This document shows, piece by piece, positions 36,601-47,757 of a DNA stretch of 64,000 nucleotides. The stretch lies in assembly GCF_009870125.1 (NCBI RefSeq), contig NC_046679.1, positions 7,750,001 through 7,814,000 of the forward strand, in the 5' to 3' direction. The translations under genes were made by a program, and so were the position numbers. This DNA comes from Drosophila pseudoobscura (lineage: Eukaryota; Arthropoda; Insecta; Diptera; Drosophilidae). Numbering within the stretch: the stretch's first letter is position 1; each line of letters begins with the position of its first letter. Below the pieces are notes generated by a model, which saw only the letters and a program-made list of their open reading frames with translations, was not told the origin of the DNA and made no database searches.

Positions 36601-39600
36601 AGTCAGCAGAAGTCTCGCCCACACACACACACAGACACACACACACACAGCTCTTCATAAGCTCAAGCAAACATGGACAGGAAAAGGTGTCGATCGAACG
36701 ATTCTCTCTGGCTAATGGCCTAATGGCTGAAATGAGAAATTAATTAAGAACGTGTTGCATGCTTGGCCAACCGCTGGGCGCCATCTAGCGGCCCAGCTCA
36801 AGCGTAACCGTTTGTCTAGCCAAAAAAAAAACAACAAAAAACAACACCAACAACAAGTAAAGTACTTTTCGGACACACTCAATTTTCGCTGCTCTGGTCT
36901 GTATCTGTCATTCAACTCCACACCAGCCCCTCCGCACCGCACCCATCACACACTCTTTCCGCTGAAGGCAAGTTGAAAATTGTGTTAGAAACATTTTCTG
37001 TTGCAAGTTTTTCTTGTGTTGTTTTTCAATTTCTCTTTTTTGGCACAAGGTTAGCAAAGAAGAAGACCCAAGACGGGAAGAAGCAGCCACAGAAGCAAGA
37101 GCAGAAATGCCAAAGTTTATGCTGTCGGCAGTATTTTTGTTGTTTCGCTCACTCTGCTGCTAATGTTACTGTTGCTGTTTGTGCTGCTGTTTCTGTGTCT
37201 GTGGCTCACATTGTTGTGGTGTGGCCCAAAGTGCAATGAAATGAATACGAAAGATTGAAATTGCACGCTGTGCGGAGCATAACAAAGTTCCCCATTTACA
37301 GCTGCCAACTCAAACATAAGTGCCGGCCAAACGACACAGCAGTATCATTGCCGTTGCAATGATAGGTGCTATGTTTTATTAGAAGCTTTGTCTAAGGTTT
37401 TAGTGCGCAGTTAACAGAATGAGTAGAAGTGAGGACCCCAAAGTTCTCACACCCAAATCTAATCAATCAATCAATTTCCATTACCTACGATATTCAATGT
37501 ATGGACGAAACGCTCAAGTACTGCCTTAGTTTAGACAGTACTTAATAAACATAAGAGAAGAAATCTCAAGCAGAGATGAGCGCACACGTGCTGAAAGCCC
37601 AGGAACGTCACAAAGCATCAGAGCAGAAGAGTGCGAAGAAGTAGAGAGTGAGTTGGCAAGGGTGAGACGCGCTCAGCTGAGCAAATGACGCTTTTAAAGC
37701 GCGACTTGAAGCGTAGGCGACTTTGACAGCCAGCTGCTGAGACTCTCTGCTGCTCACGTCATAGTTGGTGGTACAGCTCTTTCATACATATACATATGTA
37801 TGTACATATACATACATACATGCACACATTTTGCGTGTTGGTGTTTGTCTTTGGATGTCTTTGCAATGCTTTGACTATACAAATTTCTGTGTGGTCTCCG
37901 CTACTGCTGGCGCTTGCTTTGTGTGGGTGGCGCTTACAAGGCTGCTGGCTGCTGCTGCACATTCACAATGGACGTTCGCCACAGAGGCAGCGACAGAACG
38001 CAGCTGTTGCTTTTGTTTGGGCCAACAAATGTTTTTTAGAATTGCTCACAGCTCGCTCTCCGCCTCATCATGTGGGCGTTGCAGCTCCAATTGAAAAGAA
38101 ACCCCGCACCGCTCAGGGAACAACCTTCCGAAGGGCAAACAATTACACCAAAGAATATCGCAAAAAAGCAGAAAAAAATTCAACAAGAAAAAATGCTGTT
38201 TTGAGTGCCGACTAATTTGATACCCTATTCAATTGACCGTTTATACGGCGCTAATACATACATATGTATGTATGTATGTGTATATATAAGATACTATCCT
38301 TTTCAACTGATTTTATTAAATTTTGGTTAGATATAAAGAAACACAAAAGATTATAGCTACTGCGTACAAAGTTCCTCCTTATGTGCGTAGTCATAGTCAT
38401 AGCATTCTCTGCAAGGGTATATTAGAAAAAGCTTTTCAGCAAATGCAAATTGCCGACGCAGCGCAGGCAGCAAAGGCAGACAATAAATAACTACGAGAGC
38501 GACGGCTGTGACGTTAAGTAGCTTAGTGTAAGGCAGAAAGCAACAGCAACAACCACAACTAAATATTACCGCGCTGTTGACTTCTCGAAACTAATTGCAG
38601 GCAAATGGACAAGCATAAATTCGTCTTATTGCCCAGACCCAGACCCCCGCGCTGGCACAAGTCGTGCCAAAAAAATACACAGCAATACAACAACAACAAA
38701 AGAGTGTAAGGTGGGTTGCGGTAGGCGAAGCTTCAGATACCCTGCATCTGGAATTACACACCGAAAATCGTGACACAACTTTCATACGTTTCGCGGAGAT
38801 ATAAGTTCATAAGTTTGTAGAAGTTCAGAGGTCGAAGGGTACTTTACCATTCCAGGGTACGGATGTGCGGTGAAATTGTGTAGCCTGCGTTTTGTTGTTG
38901 CCGTGCACAAATGTACATACATAACATTATTGTTATTATTGTTGTTCATTAACGTCAACACTGCTACGCTCAAGTCGTTTGTATGCATGTGGCTTTGTAT
39001 ATGTACTGGCCGTTTTGGTTTGGTCAAAATATTTTTGGTATAATGAAATGAAATGAACGAAAAGTGGAAGTGGAAGCAGAAGAGAAAAATTTCGGCGGGT
39101 GCCTACGATATGCGAATACTCTTCCATAATCATAATTGTAATTCTGATTAAAAGGTTATTTGCATTATTTAATTTTTAAACCGTAATTAATAAAGATCAA
39201 ATATGGTCACACTAAATAAATCACGGACGGTCTCAAAAGAGAAGAAAATGTTAACGGAACCTTGAAATTGTTTTAGTGTTCGTAGACAGCGAGAAATAAG
39301 ATCTCAACAGAGAGAGAGAGAGAGCGCGAGCGAGCTGCTAAGACGAGAGTGGGCGATAAAAATGTCTGTTTTATGCTTTTTGGCCAACAAATTTTCGCCT
39401 TTAAAATTTCCACATAAAAACCGCTTTTGTATGGTTGACGGAGAAGCGCAGCTGCAGCTGCTATTGCTGTTGCTGCCCTGCCTGAGCAAGCAGTGCGGGA
39501 GTTCATCGTGCCATCTTTCATCTCGCTTTTTTTTTTGCGGAATTTCGATTTGATTTATGGCCACATGTGGGGAAGCGGGATGGAGACATTAATCAGTGGG

Positions 39601-41017
39601 ACCGAGAGTCGCGCAACTGGTTACGCACAAAAATCAAAATCAGAAATTAATTTAGTAATCTCATTCATAAATAAAACAAACAAAAAGCACAAAGCAGAAC
39701 GGCAAGAAAATGCTGGCCAAAGCGGAGAGCGCAATTATCTAGGAATTCCAATAAGAATGAAGAGCGATCGACCAGAAGCCCCGGCCGCTTCTTACTTTCG
39801 CTTTCTTTTGCAGAGTTGTGCTACAGCCACAACAACAAAGGGGGGCGCCAAAGAAACACCGAAATTATGTAATCGCTCGTTTCTTGCTTCATACTTAAAT
39901 AATAATAACAGTTAATGCCAAAAAAAGTGTAACAAGCACCCACGCACACACTCACAGGCATTGCTACCGCTAATTTGCCGTCTGATTGGGGAGGTGCGGC
40001 TTCCACACACATACACACATGCACATGGGTATACCCACGCACACCCACAATTACTCACGCACTTACCTTATATTCTCTTTGTTGTTTTGGTGGCTGGCTG
40101 GCTAGCTGTCTGCTTACTACGTTTGTTTGGCTCTCTCTAGCGCGCCCTCTCTCTCTCTCTGTTTGTCTGTCTGTGGGTGTTTCGTTCTAGCTGCCGCCGA
40201 TTCTGTGTTGTTGCTGTTCATTCATCCAAAGGCCGCCTGCAAATGTTTCCATTTTACAAAGATCCTGCCATCGCACAGGCTTTTGCAAGCACCAAAACAC
40301 AATCCGGCTTTTCGATTCCACACAAATATTAATTATTGCACACGCACACATGTAATAACTATAACGGTATGTTACACTTTATTATGATTTCACATTACTC
40401 TTGTGTGTGTCCGTCCGGTCCGTGTTTGTGTCCGTGTGTATGGGAGGATAAACACACAGGCAAAACAATCAGGCGGTCAGCAGAAGTACGCGGCGCAACG
40501 CACCAAAAACGTTAATGCAACCGGCGTCGACACGAGGCCCCTATGTATGTATATAAGCACACACCTACGCGACGAGCAGAGCTTTTATCGGTTGCGCCAC
40601 CGAAATGTTTGCATGCGCTCCAGCGACCCAACCACGTCGAAAATTGGAAAATTACAGAGAGGGCCCCAACATGGGGAGACTTTTTTGCTCCATGGTAAAA
40701 TTTTTCATAAGGTGTGGTTTCACATATGGGCATGGTATATCTACATAGGGTGGGGCTCTAAAAATAAAACAAATTCGTCGTCTTTTGCTTGCATACAATT
40801 AAAACAGCATTTTGAAGCTAATTCAAAATTAAAATAAAATACTCAAAATCATTTTTACCAAAATATATAATCCAGCTGTGGTTTTGGTATGTACCCATCC
40901 CTGGTGTGCACAGCAGGGACATAAATAGGCCGCGAAAAGTCTCAGTTAACATTTAAATTTAAGTTTTACTGTTAACTCCGTATAAATGGAAATATAATTA
41001 TTGTGGATATGATAAAA
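36601..41017. other. Non-coding stretch upstream of the kinase gene and downstream of pontin
   Basis: Contains AC repeats near 36618-36650, ATGT/ATAC microsatellites (37785-37820, 38257-38290), GA repeats at 39309-39325 and a plus-strand TGGTCACACTA at 39204-39214 that matches core-promoter Motif 1. The interval 38219-38425 is bounded by GATACCCTAT and AGGGTATATTAG, which resemble Helentron ends, but the interior is not recognisable. The untranslated first exon of the kinase could lie here; I could not identify it. Confidence 0.4.
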
Positions 41018-43135
<2,118 letters not shown>

Positions 43136-43146
43136 CGGTCACACTA
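43136..43146 (+). promoter_or_regulatory. Match to Drosophila core-promoter Motif 1
   Basis: CGGTCACACTA fits the known consensus YGGTCACACTR exactly and is on the plus strand. It could mark a start site for a plus-strand transcript toward the exon-like ORF at 44025-44202. With an 11-bp motif a chance match is possible. Confidence 0.3.
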
Positions 43147-43221
43147 CAAGCTGAATTTTGTATATAAAGCAGCTACGACAGAGGCACAATGGGCCCGCCG
43201 TCGGCGCCTCGAATTCATCTC

Positions 43222-43522
43222 GAATTGTACTTTAACCTCCGCAACCACACTTCTCGGAGCGTAATTGAACCTCCGCACCGAATCTTCTCGGAGCGTAATT
43301 GAACCTCCGCAACCACACTTCTTGGAGCGTTATTGAACCTCCGCAACCACACTTCTTGGAGCGTAAGTGAACCTCCGCAACCAGACTTCTCGGAGCGTAA
43401 TTGAACCTCCGCACCGAATTTTCTCGGAGCGTAATTGAACCTCCGCAACGAATCTTCTCGGAGCGCAATTGAACCTCCGCAACGAACAACGAATCTTCTC
43501 GGAGCGTACTTAAACCTCTGAA
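43222..43522. repeat. 34-bp minisatellite, about eight units
   Basis: GGAGCG recurs at 43256, 43290, 43324, 43358, 43392, 43426, 43460 and 43501. All spacings are 34 bp except the last (41 bp, from a 7-bp insertion of AACGAAC type). The unit reads GGAGCGTAATTGAACCTCCG then CAMCRMAYTTCTY. The unit also contains a near-palindrome, GGAG...CTCC. Its lack of stops on the minus strand makes long but meaningless open frames. Confidence 0.93.
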
Positions 43523-43570
43523 ACGACATTGGATTTGTGATTGGGTGTTCCTTATTGGCATTCTGCATAT

Positions 43571-43660
43571 CTACTGGAAGTCTTCGAGATCTTTCACCTT
43601 GACGCGGCCCGGCAGTAGCTTGACTTTGCCTCCGCGCGGTAGGAGCTCGCTTAATACTCC
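43571..43660 (-). pseudogene. Exon-like fragment of unknown gene, C-terminus ending KVKDLEDFQ
   Basis: Minus-strand frame of 29 codons ending in TAG at 43571-43573; its C-terminal portion reads KVKLLPGRVKVKDLEDFQ. Composition and GC-rich third positions look coding. An upstream in-frame stop at 43661 shows it is not intact. Part of it resembles the neighbouring fragment at 43749-43916 (VDMPFADRVNVMDVKNLL against VKLLPGRVKVKDLEDFQ). I do not recognise the family. Confidence 0.3.
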
Positions 43661-43748
43661 TCAGACGGAGCCAAGCGTTTTTTTTTTTCAACTATTAACG
43701 TCTACGTTACAGAATGTCAAAATCAGTATAGGGGTTTTCTTACATTAT

Positions 43749-43916
43749 TTACATGCGACCATATTCATGATTTATCTCAAAAACCAAATTAAAACCAGCA
43801 CTGAAGAATTGTTTTTGGATCAAATAATTATAGCTTTTAAGTAGATTCTTGACGTCCATCACGTTGACACGGTCAGCAAATGGCATATCCACTCTGATGC
43901 TGCCCACAAAATTAAT
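43749..43916 (-). pseudogene. Exon-like ORF of unknown gene (55 codons)
   Basis: Directly downstream of an acceptor-like CTCTTTATAG (minus strand, AG at 43918-43917) an open frame of 55 codons runs to TAA at 43749. Its first half, INFVGSIRVDMPFADRVNVM, looks protein-like; the second half is AT-rich and may be read-through. It resembles the 43571-43660 fragment, so both may be diverged copies of one terminal exon. Function unknown; whether it is a live exon or debris cannot be told here. Confidence 0.3.
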
Positions 43917-44024
43917 CTATAAAGAGTATTACTTCTCAAATAAGATTTGGCAGATTATTAAAGTAGGTGTATATGTATGTATATAGAGAGCTCTTTGACA
44001 ATGAATATTTTACCACATTTACAG

Positions 44025-44202
44025 TAAAAGTCGAGCCACAGAGTATGCAGTTGCGATGCTGAAACGACGAAACCGCGTCCCCTTTCTCCCATCTGACCTA
44101 GAAGCTGTTAACCGTTATGTACAGCCTGGTCAGCGTTGGCGTTCTATTTCCATAGAAAACCCTTCCCATACCCAAGCCAGGGCCTTCACCCGTCCCAAAT
44201 AA
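44025..44202 (+). pseudogene. Exon-like ORF of unknown gene on the plus strand, ending in TAA
   Basis: Preceded by an acceptor-like CACATTTACAG (AG at 44023-44024), a frame of 58 codons runs to a stop at 44200-44202. It includes EYAVAMLKRRNRVPFLPSDL and ends ARAFTRPK. Amino-acid composition is balanced and lacks simple repeats, unlike chance frames nearby. I do not recognise it. It could be the last exon of a plus-strand gene, or a retained piece of a duplicated or captured gene. Confidence 0.35.
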
Positions 44203-44237
44203 GAAGTTATTTAAGTACATATGTACGTATATATTCT

Positions 44238-44444
44238 TTATTTATTATACATTTTTCTTGAATGTGCAATGAATGCAGCATTGAGCGTCCTGCGGGCCTC
44301 TACCCCGACGGAGGGCAGGCCGTGCTCCTTGCACATGGCCAGGAGGTCCTTGTTGGAGAGTGTCTTCAGGCGAGACGCGATTGGGAGCATCATTTGGACT
44401 GAATCGAAAAGGTTTTCAGAGAAGTCGCTCGTCAGCTCGAGATT
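44238..44444 (-). pseudogene. C-terminal exon-like ORF of unknown gene (68 residues) with poly(A) signal
   Basis: Minus-strand frame starting at about NLELTSDFSENLF and containing LSNKDLLAMCKEHGLPSVGV ends at TAA (44238-44240). AATAAA motifs overlap and follow the stop, as at a real gene end. The middle block has the spacing of a SAP-like or other short helical module, but the similarity is too weak to name. The frame runs open some codons further upstream into an inverted partial copy of itself. Either a live 3' exon of an unknown fast-evolving gene or a truncated duplicate. Confidence 0.35.
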
Positions 44445-44540
44445 TTTGTTTGTTTTCCGTTTTGTTTTTGTGCGGAAATGTCGGAGCTTTCGAAACTGGA
44501 GACACCATGTGCAAGGAGCACGGCCTGCCCTCCGTCGGGG
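44303..44540. repeat. Inverted partial duplication, 36-bp identical arms
   Basis: The 36 bases at 44505-44540 (CCATGTGCAAGGAGCACGGC...) are the exact reverse complement of 44303-44338. Weaker similarity continues inward (CTGGAGACA near 44496 against CTGAAGACA on the minus strand), with about 20 bases missing from the plus-strand copy. A coding-like segment has thus been duplicated in inverted orientation with a deletion. Confidence 0.85.
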
Positions 44541-44900
44541 GCATCATCCCCGCCGAGGGTTTATTTAATTTAAGTTTTAATTAGCTTTTAAATAATTTAG
44601 TTTTAAACAATTTAAACCGATTAAAGTACAATTCGAGGACAGTGTCAGTCTATACTGACCTCGTAGCTGCTGGGAAAAAATGATTTGTACTTTGCAATTA
44701 TTTCGTTCGTTAGAAATTTGATAAAATAAATCTTTTATTGTAATGCCTTTCAATTCAAAATTAACAAAATTTACATGGAATATAATTATTATTATTATTA
44801 TGCATTGAAATCCATATTTTGAAAAAAATAATTGTCTTCCCATTTTTTACCCAGTGCGGTATCAATTAGTTGTAGCAGCAGCAGCGGTTTTTGCCGCTGC

Positions 44901-45223
44901 ACAATAGATAGAGCCGGGTCGAGCTCTATCCTATCCATACTCCGAGCAACCACCAATACTTTTAATGCGCCGGAGCAAATATTTGCAGCGACGGTAGATG
45001 GCGAAGGGCGCGTGGGCTCTGCAGAGCCGTACGCTCCGGATATTTCGCGTAAAACTCTTTATCCATAGCGCTAAATTTAATTAAAATTAATATACATATA
45101 TACAAAATTAGGGCTCCTCCTTCATCTTCAGCCATAATCGCGGCTGGACGCCCATAATTTTCAGGCCAAAGATCAATCGCGATCTCCGGCGCTGCAGATC
45201 GTTGAAAACTCGCTCGAACTGGC
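44901..45223. repeat. Direct duplication of 323 bp, copy 1
   Basis: Identical in layout to 45325-45647, with only a handful of differences seen by eye (such as GCGCGTGGGCTC against GCACGTGGGCTG). Offset is 424 bp. On the minus strand each copy carries two short frames: one beginning MDKEFYAKYPERTALHSPRA, and one ending FGLKIMGVQPRLWLKMKEEP followed by a stop. Confidence 0.92.
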
Positions 45224-45324
45224 AGATCGCCAGCCCTTTGAGGTCCGGATGTTCCGGCCTACAACTGATACATTTTTTTCCATCCATAAGTACTTTGTGT
45301 TGCGGCGGTTGCACATAATTGCAC

Positions 45325-45647
45325 ACAATAGATAGAGCCGGGTCGAGCTCTATCCTATCCATACTCCGAGCAACCACCAATACTTTTAATGCGCCGGAGC
45401 AAATATTTGCAGCGACGGTAGATGGCGAAGGGCACGTGGGCTGTGCAGAGCCGTACGCTCCGGATATTTCGCGTAAAACTCTTTATCCATAGCGCTAAAC
45501 TTAATTAAAATTAATATACATATATACAAAATTAGGGCTCCTCCTTCATCTTCAGCCATAATCGCGGCTGGACGCCCATAATTTTCAGGCCAAAGATCAA
45601 TCGCGAGCTCCGGCGCTGCAGATCGTTGAAAACTCGCTCGAACTGGC
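45325..45647. repeat. Direct duplication of 323 bp, copy 2
   Basis: Second copy of the block at 44901-45223. The roughly 100-bp DNA between the copies (45224-45324) holds an additional piece of frame, KKCISCRPEHPDLKG, so the longest minus-strand frame (45108-45380) is a composite across the junction. Source gene or element not recognised. Confidence 0.92.
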
Positions 45648-45782
45648 GGCTATCTGACTGGCGGCTATTCTATAGCATATATATTATAAAATAAAGAAAC
45701 TCATTCCACACCACCCAATGGGTTTTTCCCAACAGGCCTAATCCACTATATTTTGTTTGGGATCCACCTTCAGGGATCTTCC

Positions 45783-45934
45783 TCAAAAGCATTGCTTTTT
45801 CAATGTGTAAATTAAAATTGACTTGAATTGGCTTGAAATGTTTACGTAGCGCAGACCGTTGATGTTGCGGTGGTTGCGTTGGTAGCGGCGATCCACGATA
45901 CTTTTGAGCACCAGCATGCCGAAACTTATTTCCA
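45783..45934 (-). pseudogene. Exon-like ORF fragment of unknown gene
   Basis: After an acceptor-like TATGTTGCAG (minus strand) an open frame reads EISFGMLVLKSIVDRRYQRN and continues HRNINGLRYVN before degenerating and stopping at TGA (45783-45785). The composition is protein-like and GC-rich at third positions. The frame resumes beyond the stop as DPKQNIVD and another stop, which suggests decay. Not recognised. Confidence 0.3.
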
Positions 45935-46074
45935 CTGCAACATACACTGTAGGCTAAGATACATTAAAAGATTCAGATAGATCAACAAAATTACGGAGCT
46001 CGGAAGGGCAGAACCTCGCATAAAATATTTTAACATCTTCGCCTTCGACTTTTCTTTGATGATTTGATGTGAAA

Positions 46075-46310
46075 TTATTTCTGTATCTGTATCAAATTTT
46101 TAATATTTCTGTCCTTTGCGATTTCCCGGTTACGGATATACCACTCAGCTCCGGAGATCCTACGCAGAAATTTACTCTGAAATGTCTTGATCCTCGCAAG
46201 GTTAGTCTTGCTTTGTTTAAGTAGCCAGAATATTTTCTGGGCCTTACCCACCAACTTGCTCCTCACGCTACGGATGTGACTGTCGAATTTTAGCGTGTAT
46301 CCAGTTTTTA
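46075..46310 (-). mobile_element. LINE reverse-transcriptase C-terminal fragment
   Basis: Minus-strand frame with YTLKFDSHIRSV, then KLVGKAQKIFWLLKQSKTNL, then IKTFQSKFLRRISGAEWYIR. This is the C-terminal layout of jockey-clade non-LTR reverse transcriptases (LDxxLxFxxHI...IQRFQN+ILR-ITGAPWYVRN). It ends with TAA at 46075. The catalytic YADD block that should precede it is absent, so the copy is internally deleted. Confidence 0.65.
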
Positions 46311-46373
46311 AACCTCATCAGGAATTGCAGTCATTGTCTGTGGCAATGTTGCCACCTTGAGGGCCTGCCCTGT

Positions 46374-46619
46374 TTACCTTCGGACCGTAGAAAGTTTTGG
46401 CATGTCGTGGGAGAATAAGCAGTATATTGTCGGCCCAAGCACGCTGACTTGATGGTCAAAGAAGCTGCACCATCCAGGACTACGCGGTTGGTCCCGCGTC
46501 ACTACCCCCGATGACATAGTCGATGACCGGCCATACGCTGAGCTGATGACATTAACATGGAGATGTCCTAGGGCATAATCGATGACATTGTCATCGAGCA
46601 TTGCCGAAAAATCATGCAC
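46374..46619 (-). mobile_element. Degraded LINE RT fragment with the SVLGP motif
   Basis: The frame contains SVLGPTIYCLFSHDMPKL. This matches the conserved G(V)PQGSVLGPLLYxLYxxDLP block of non-LTR reverse transcriptases, with HQ in place of PQG. It lies between the N-terminal piece (47264-47667) and the C-terminal piece (46075-46310), in the order expected for one minus-strand element. Confidence 0.55.
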
Positions 46620-46818
46620 TTAATAAGCGATGATTTTTCACGAAAAATCATGCATTTAATATAAAAAGTAATGCATTGTAATTGTTTATTTTTCCAATTA
46701 TTTTTATTTATTATTATTCATTATTGTCTGCTTTGTATTTTTTTTCTCTTGAGGTCTTCTGAAAATGACTATTCTTGATATTGTGAATAGCCTTCCGAAT
46801 CACTTTTTCTGCTGGCTC

Positions 46819-47059
46819 GAAAAAGAGTTCTGTCGACGCAGGCGCAAAGAAGACGAAAAGATAAAACGAAGTTCTCTGCTACTGCGCACGGTCGGCAGAA
46901 CCGAATTACGTTCGGCACGCGCGGAAAATAGCAAATGCAAAGCGAAGAAAGAAAAAGAGTTCTGTCGACGCAGGCGCAAAGAAGACGAAAAGATAAAACG
47001 AAGTTCTCTGCTACTGCGCACGGTCGGCAGAACCGAATTACGTTCGGCACGCGCGGAAA
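46819..47059. repeat. Tandem duplication, 132-bp period (about 109 bp nearly identical)
   Basis: GAAAAAGAGTTCTGTCGACG starts at 46819 and again at 46951, and identity continues to GCACGCGCGGAAAA in both copies. It sits between LINE fragments and may be a 5'-UTR-type tandem repeat of an inserted retroelement. Identity of that element not recognised. Confidence 0.88.
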
Positions 47060-47263
47060 AGAAAGAAACAAAAGAAAAAACAAATGGTTCGATTTGGCTG
47101 GCGTCAACGCCTCGATGACATTCGTCATCGCTCACTGCTGGTACTGCAGGGCGGCTTTTAGCTTCACACACAAGCGCACTGAAAGCATGTCAGTGTCTGC
47201 GTGCCGAAACCGTAGGGCAGCGTGCTTTAGATAAATTTAATGTACGCATCTAATAGAGAATTT

Positions 47264-47667
47264 TCAAGATAGTTTTAGTTTAGCTGAGACGGCCAAAGGT
47301 CCCACTGTGCCGCTCCAAAGACATCGGCGATCCGCGACCACCGCTTCAACGGTGCTGAGGCTCGAGAGTCCAGAATTATTTCGTTGCTGGTGAAGGCATT
47401 GCCGAACACACGAAACCGAAGGGCAGCGGGGTCGCGGTAGAGACGAAGTACAGGCGAAAAGGGAATTGAAACCCCGCGCGCTCCCTCGTGCCTTTTGGGT
47501 CCTAATGTTAGGACCCGCCATAGAACAGCTTTTTGGTCGCTCATGCAACATACAATTGGTATTGTAAAGTCTTTGGTAGGATGCAAATATTTTCCAAAAG
47601 TCGACAAGAGCCTAATTGGTCTATGGTTGTTGAGATCTTCCGGTGGTTTTCCTGGCTTTGGCAACAT
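47264..47667 (-). mobile_element. LINE reverse-transcriptase N-terminal fragment
   Basis: The frame opens MLPKPGKPPEDLNNHRPIRL. This is the first RT block of jockey-clade LINEs (PKPGKP....YRPISLLP). The rest of the frame loses similarity after about 30 codons and seems rearranged. It lies 39 bp beyond the Gldc poly(A) signal. Confidence 0.65.
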
Positions 47668-47705
47668 GTGTGGTCACACCAACAGGCTTTTAGTTTTAGT
47701 TCAGT

Positions 47706-47711
47706 TTTATT
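47706..47711 (-). terminator. Poly(A) signal AATAAA of glycine decarboxylase
   Basis: TTTATT on the plus strand gives AATAAA 47 bases past the stop codon of the minus-strand Gldc gene. Confidence 0.7.
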
Positions 47712-47757
47712 AAAAAGTCGTATAAAAGTGTAAAATTTGTTTTGAGTTAAGTGTAAG

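Larger units (their letters stand above)
887..41017 (-). other. About 40 kb of non-coding DNA: presumed 5' intron(s) and upstream region of the NUAK gene
   Basis: No open frame in this interval has the combination of length, codon structure and family similarity needed to call a gene, on either strand. The acceptor at 887 shows that at least part of it is intron of the kinase gene. Most open frames are products of CA, GA, CAG or GGGGCA repeats or are under 100 codons in AT-rich DNA. The upstream exon(s) and promoter of the kinase could not be located. Sub-blocks are described separately. Confidence 0.6.

Noticed and set aside
43222..43522. Possible repeat protein on the minus strand (up to about 158 codons)
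   Set aside because: The 34-bp period keeps all minus frames open, which is expected from the DNA repeat itself. There is no start context or conserved domain.
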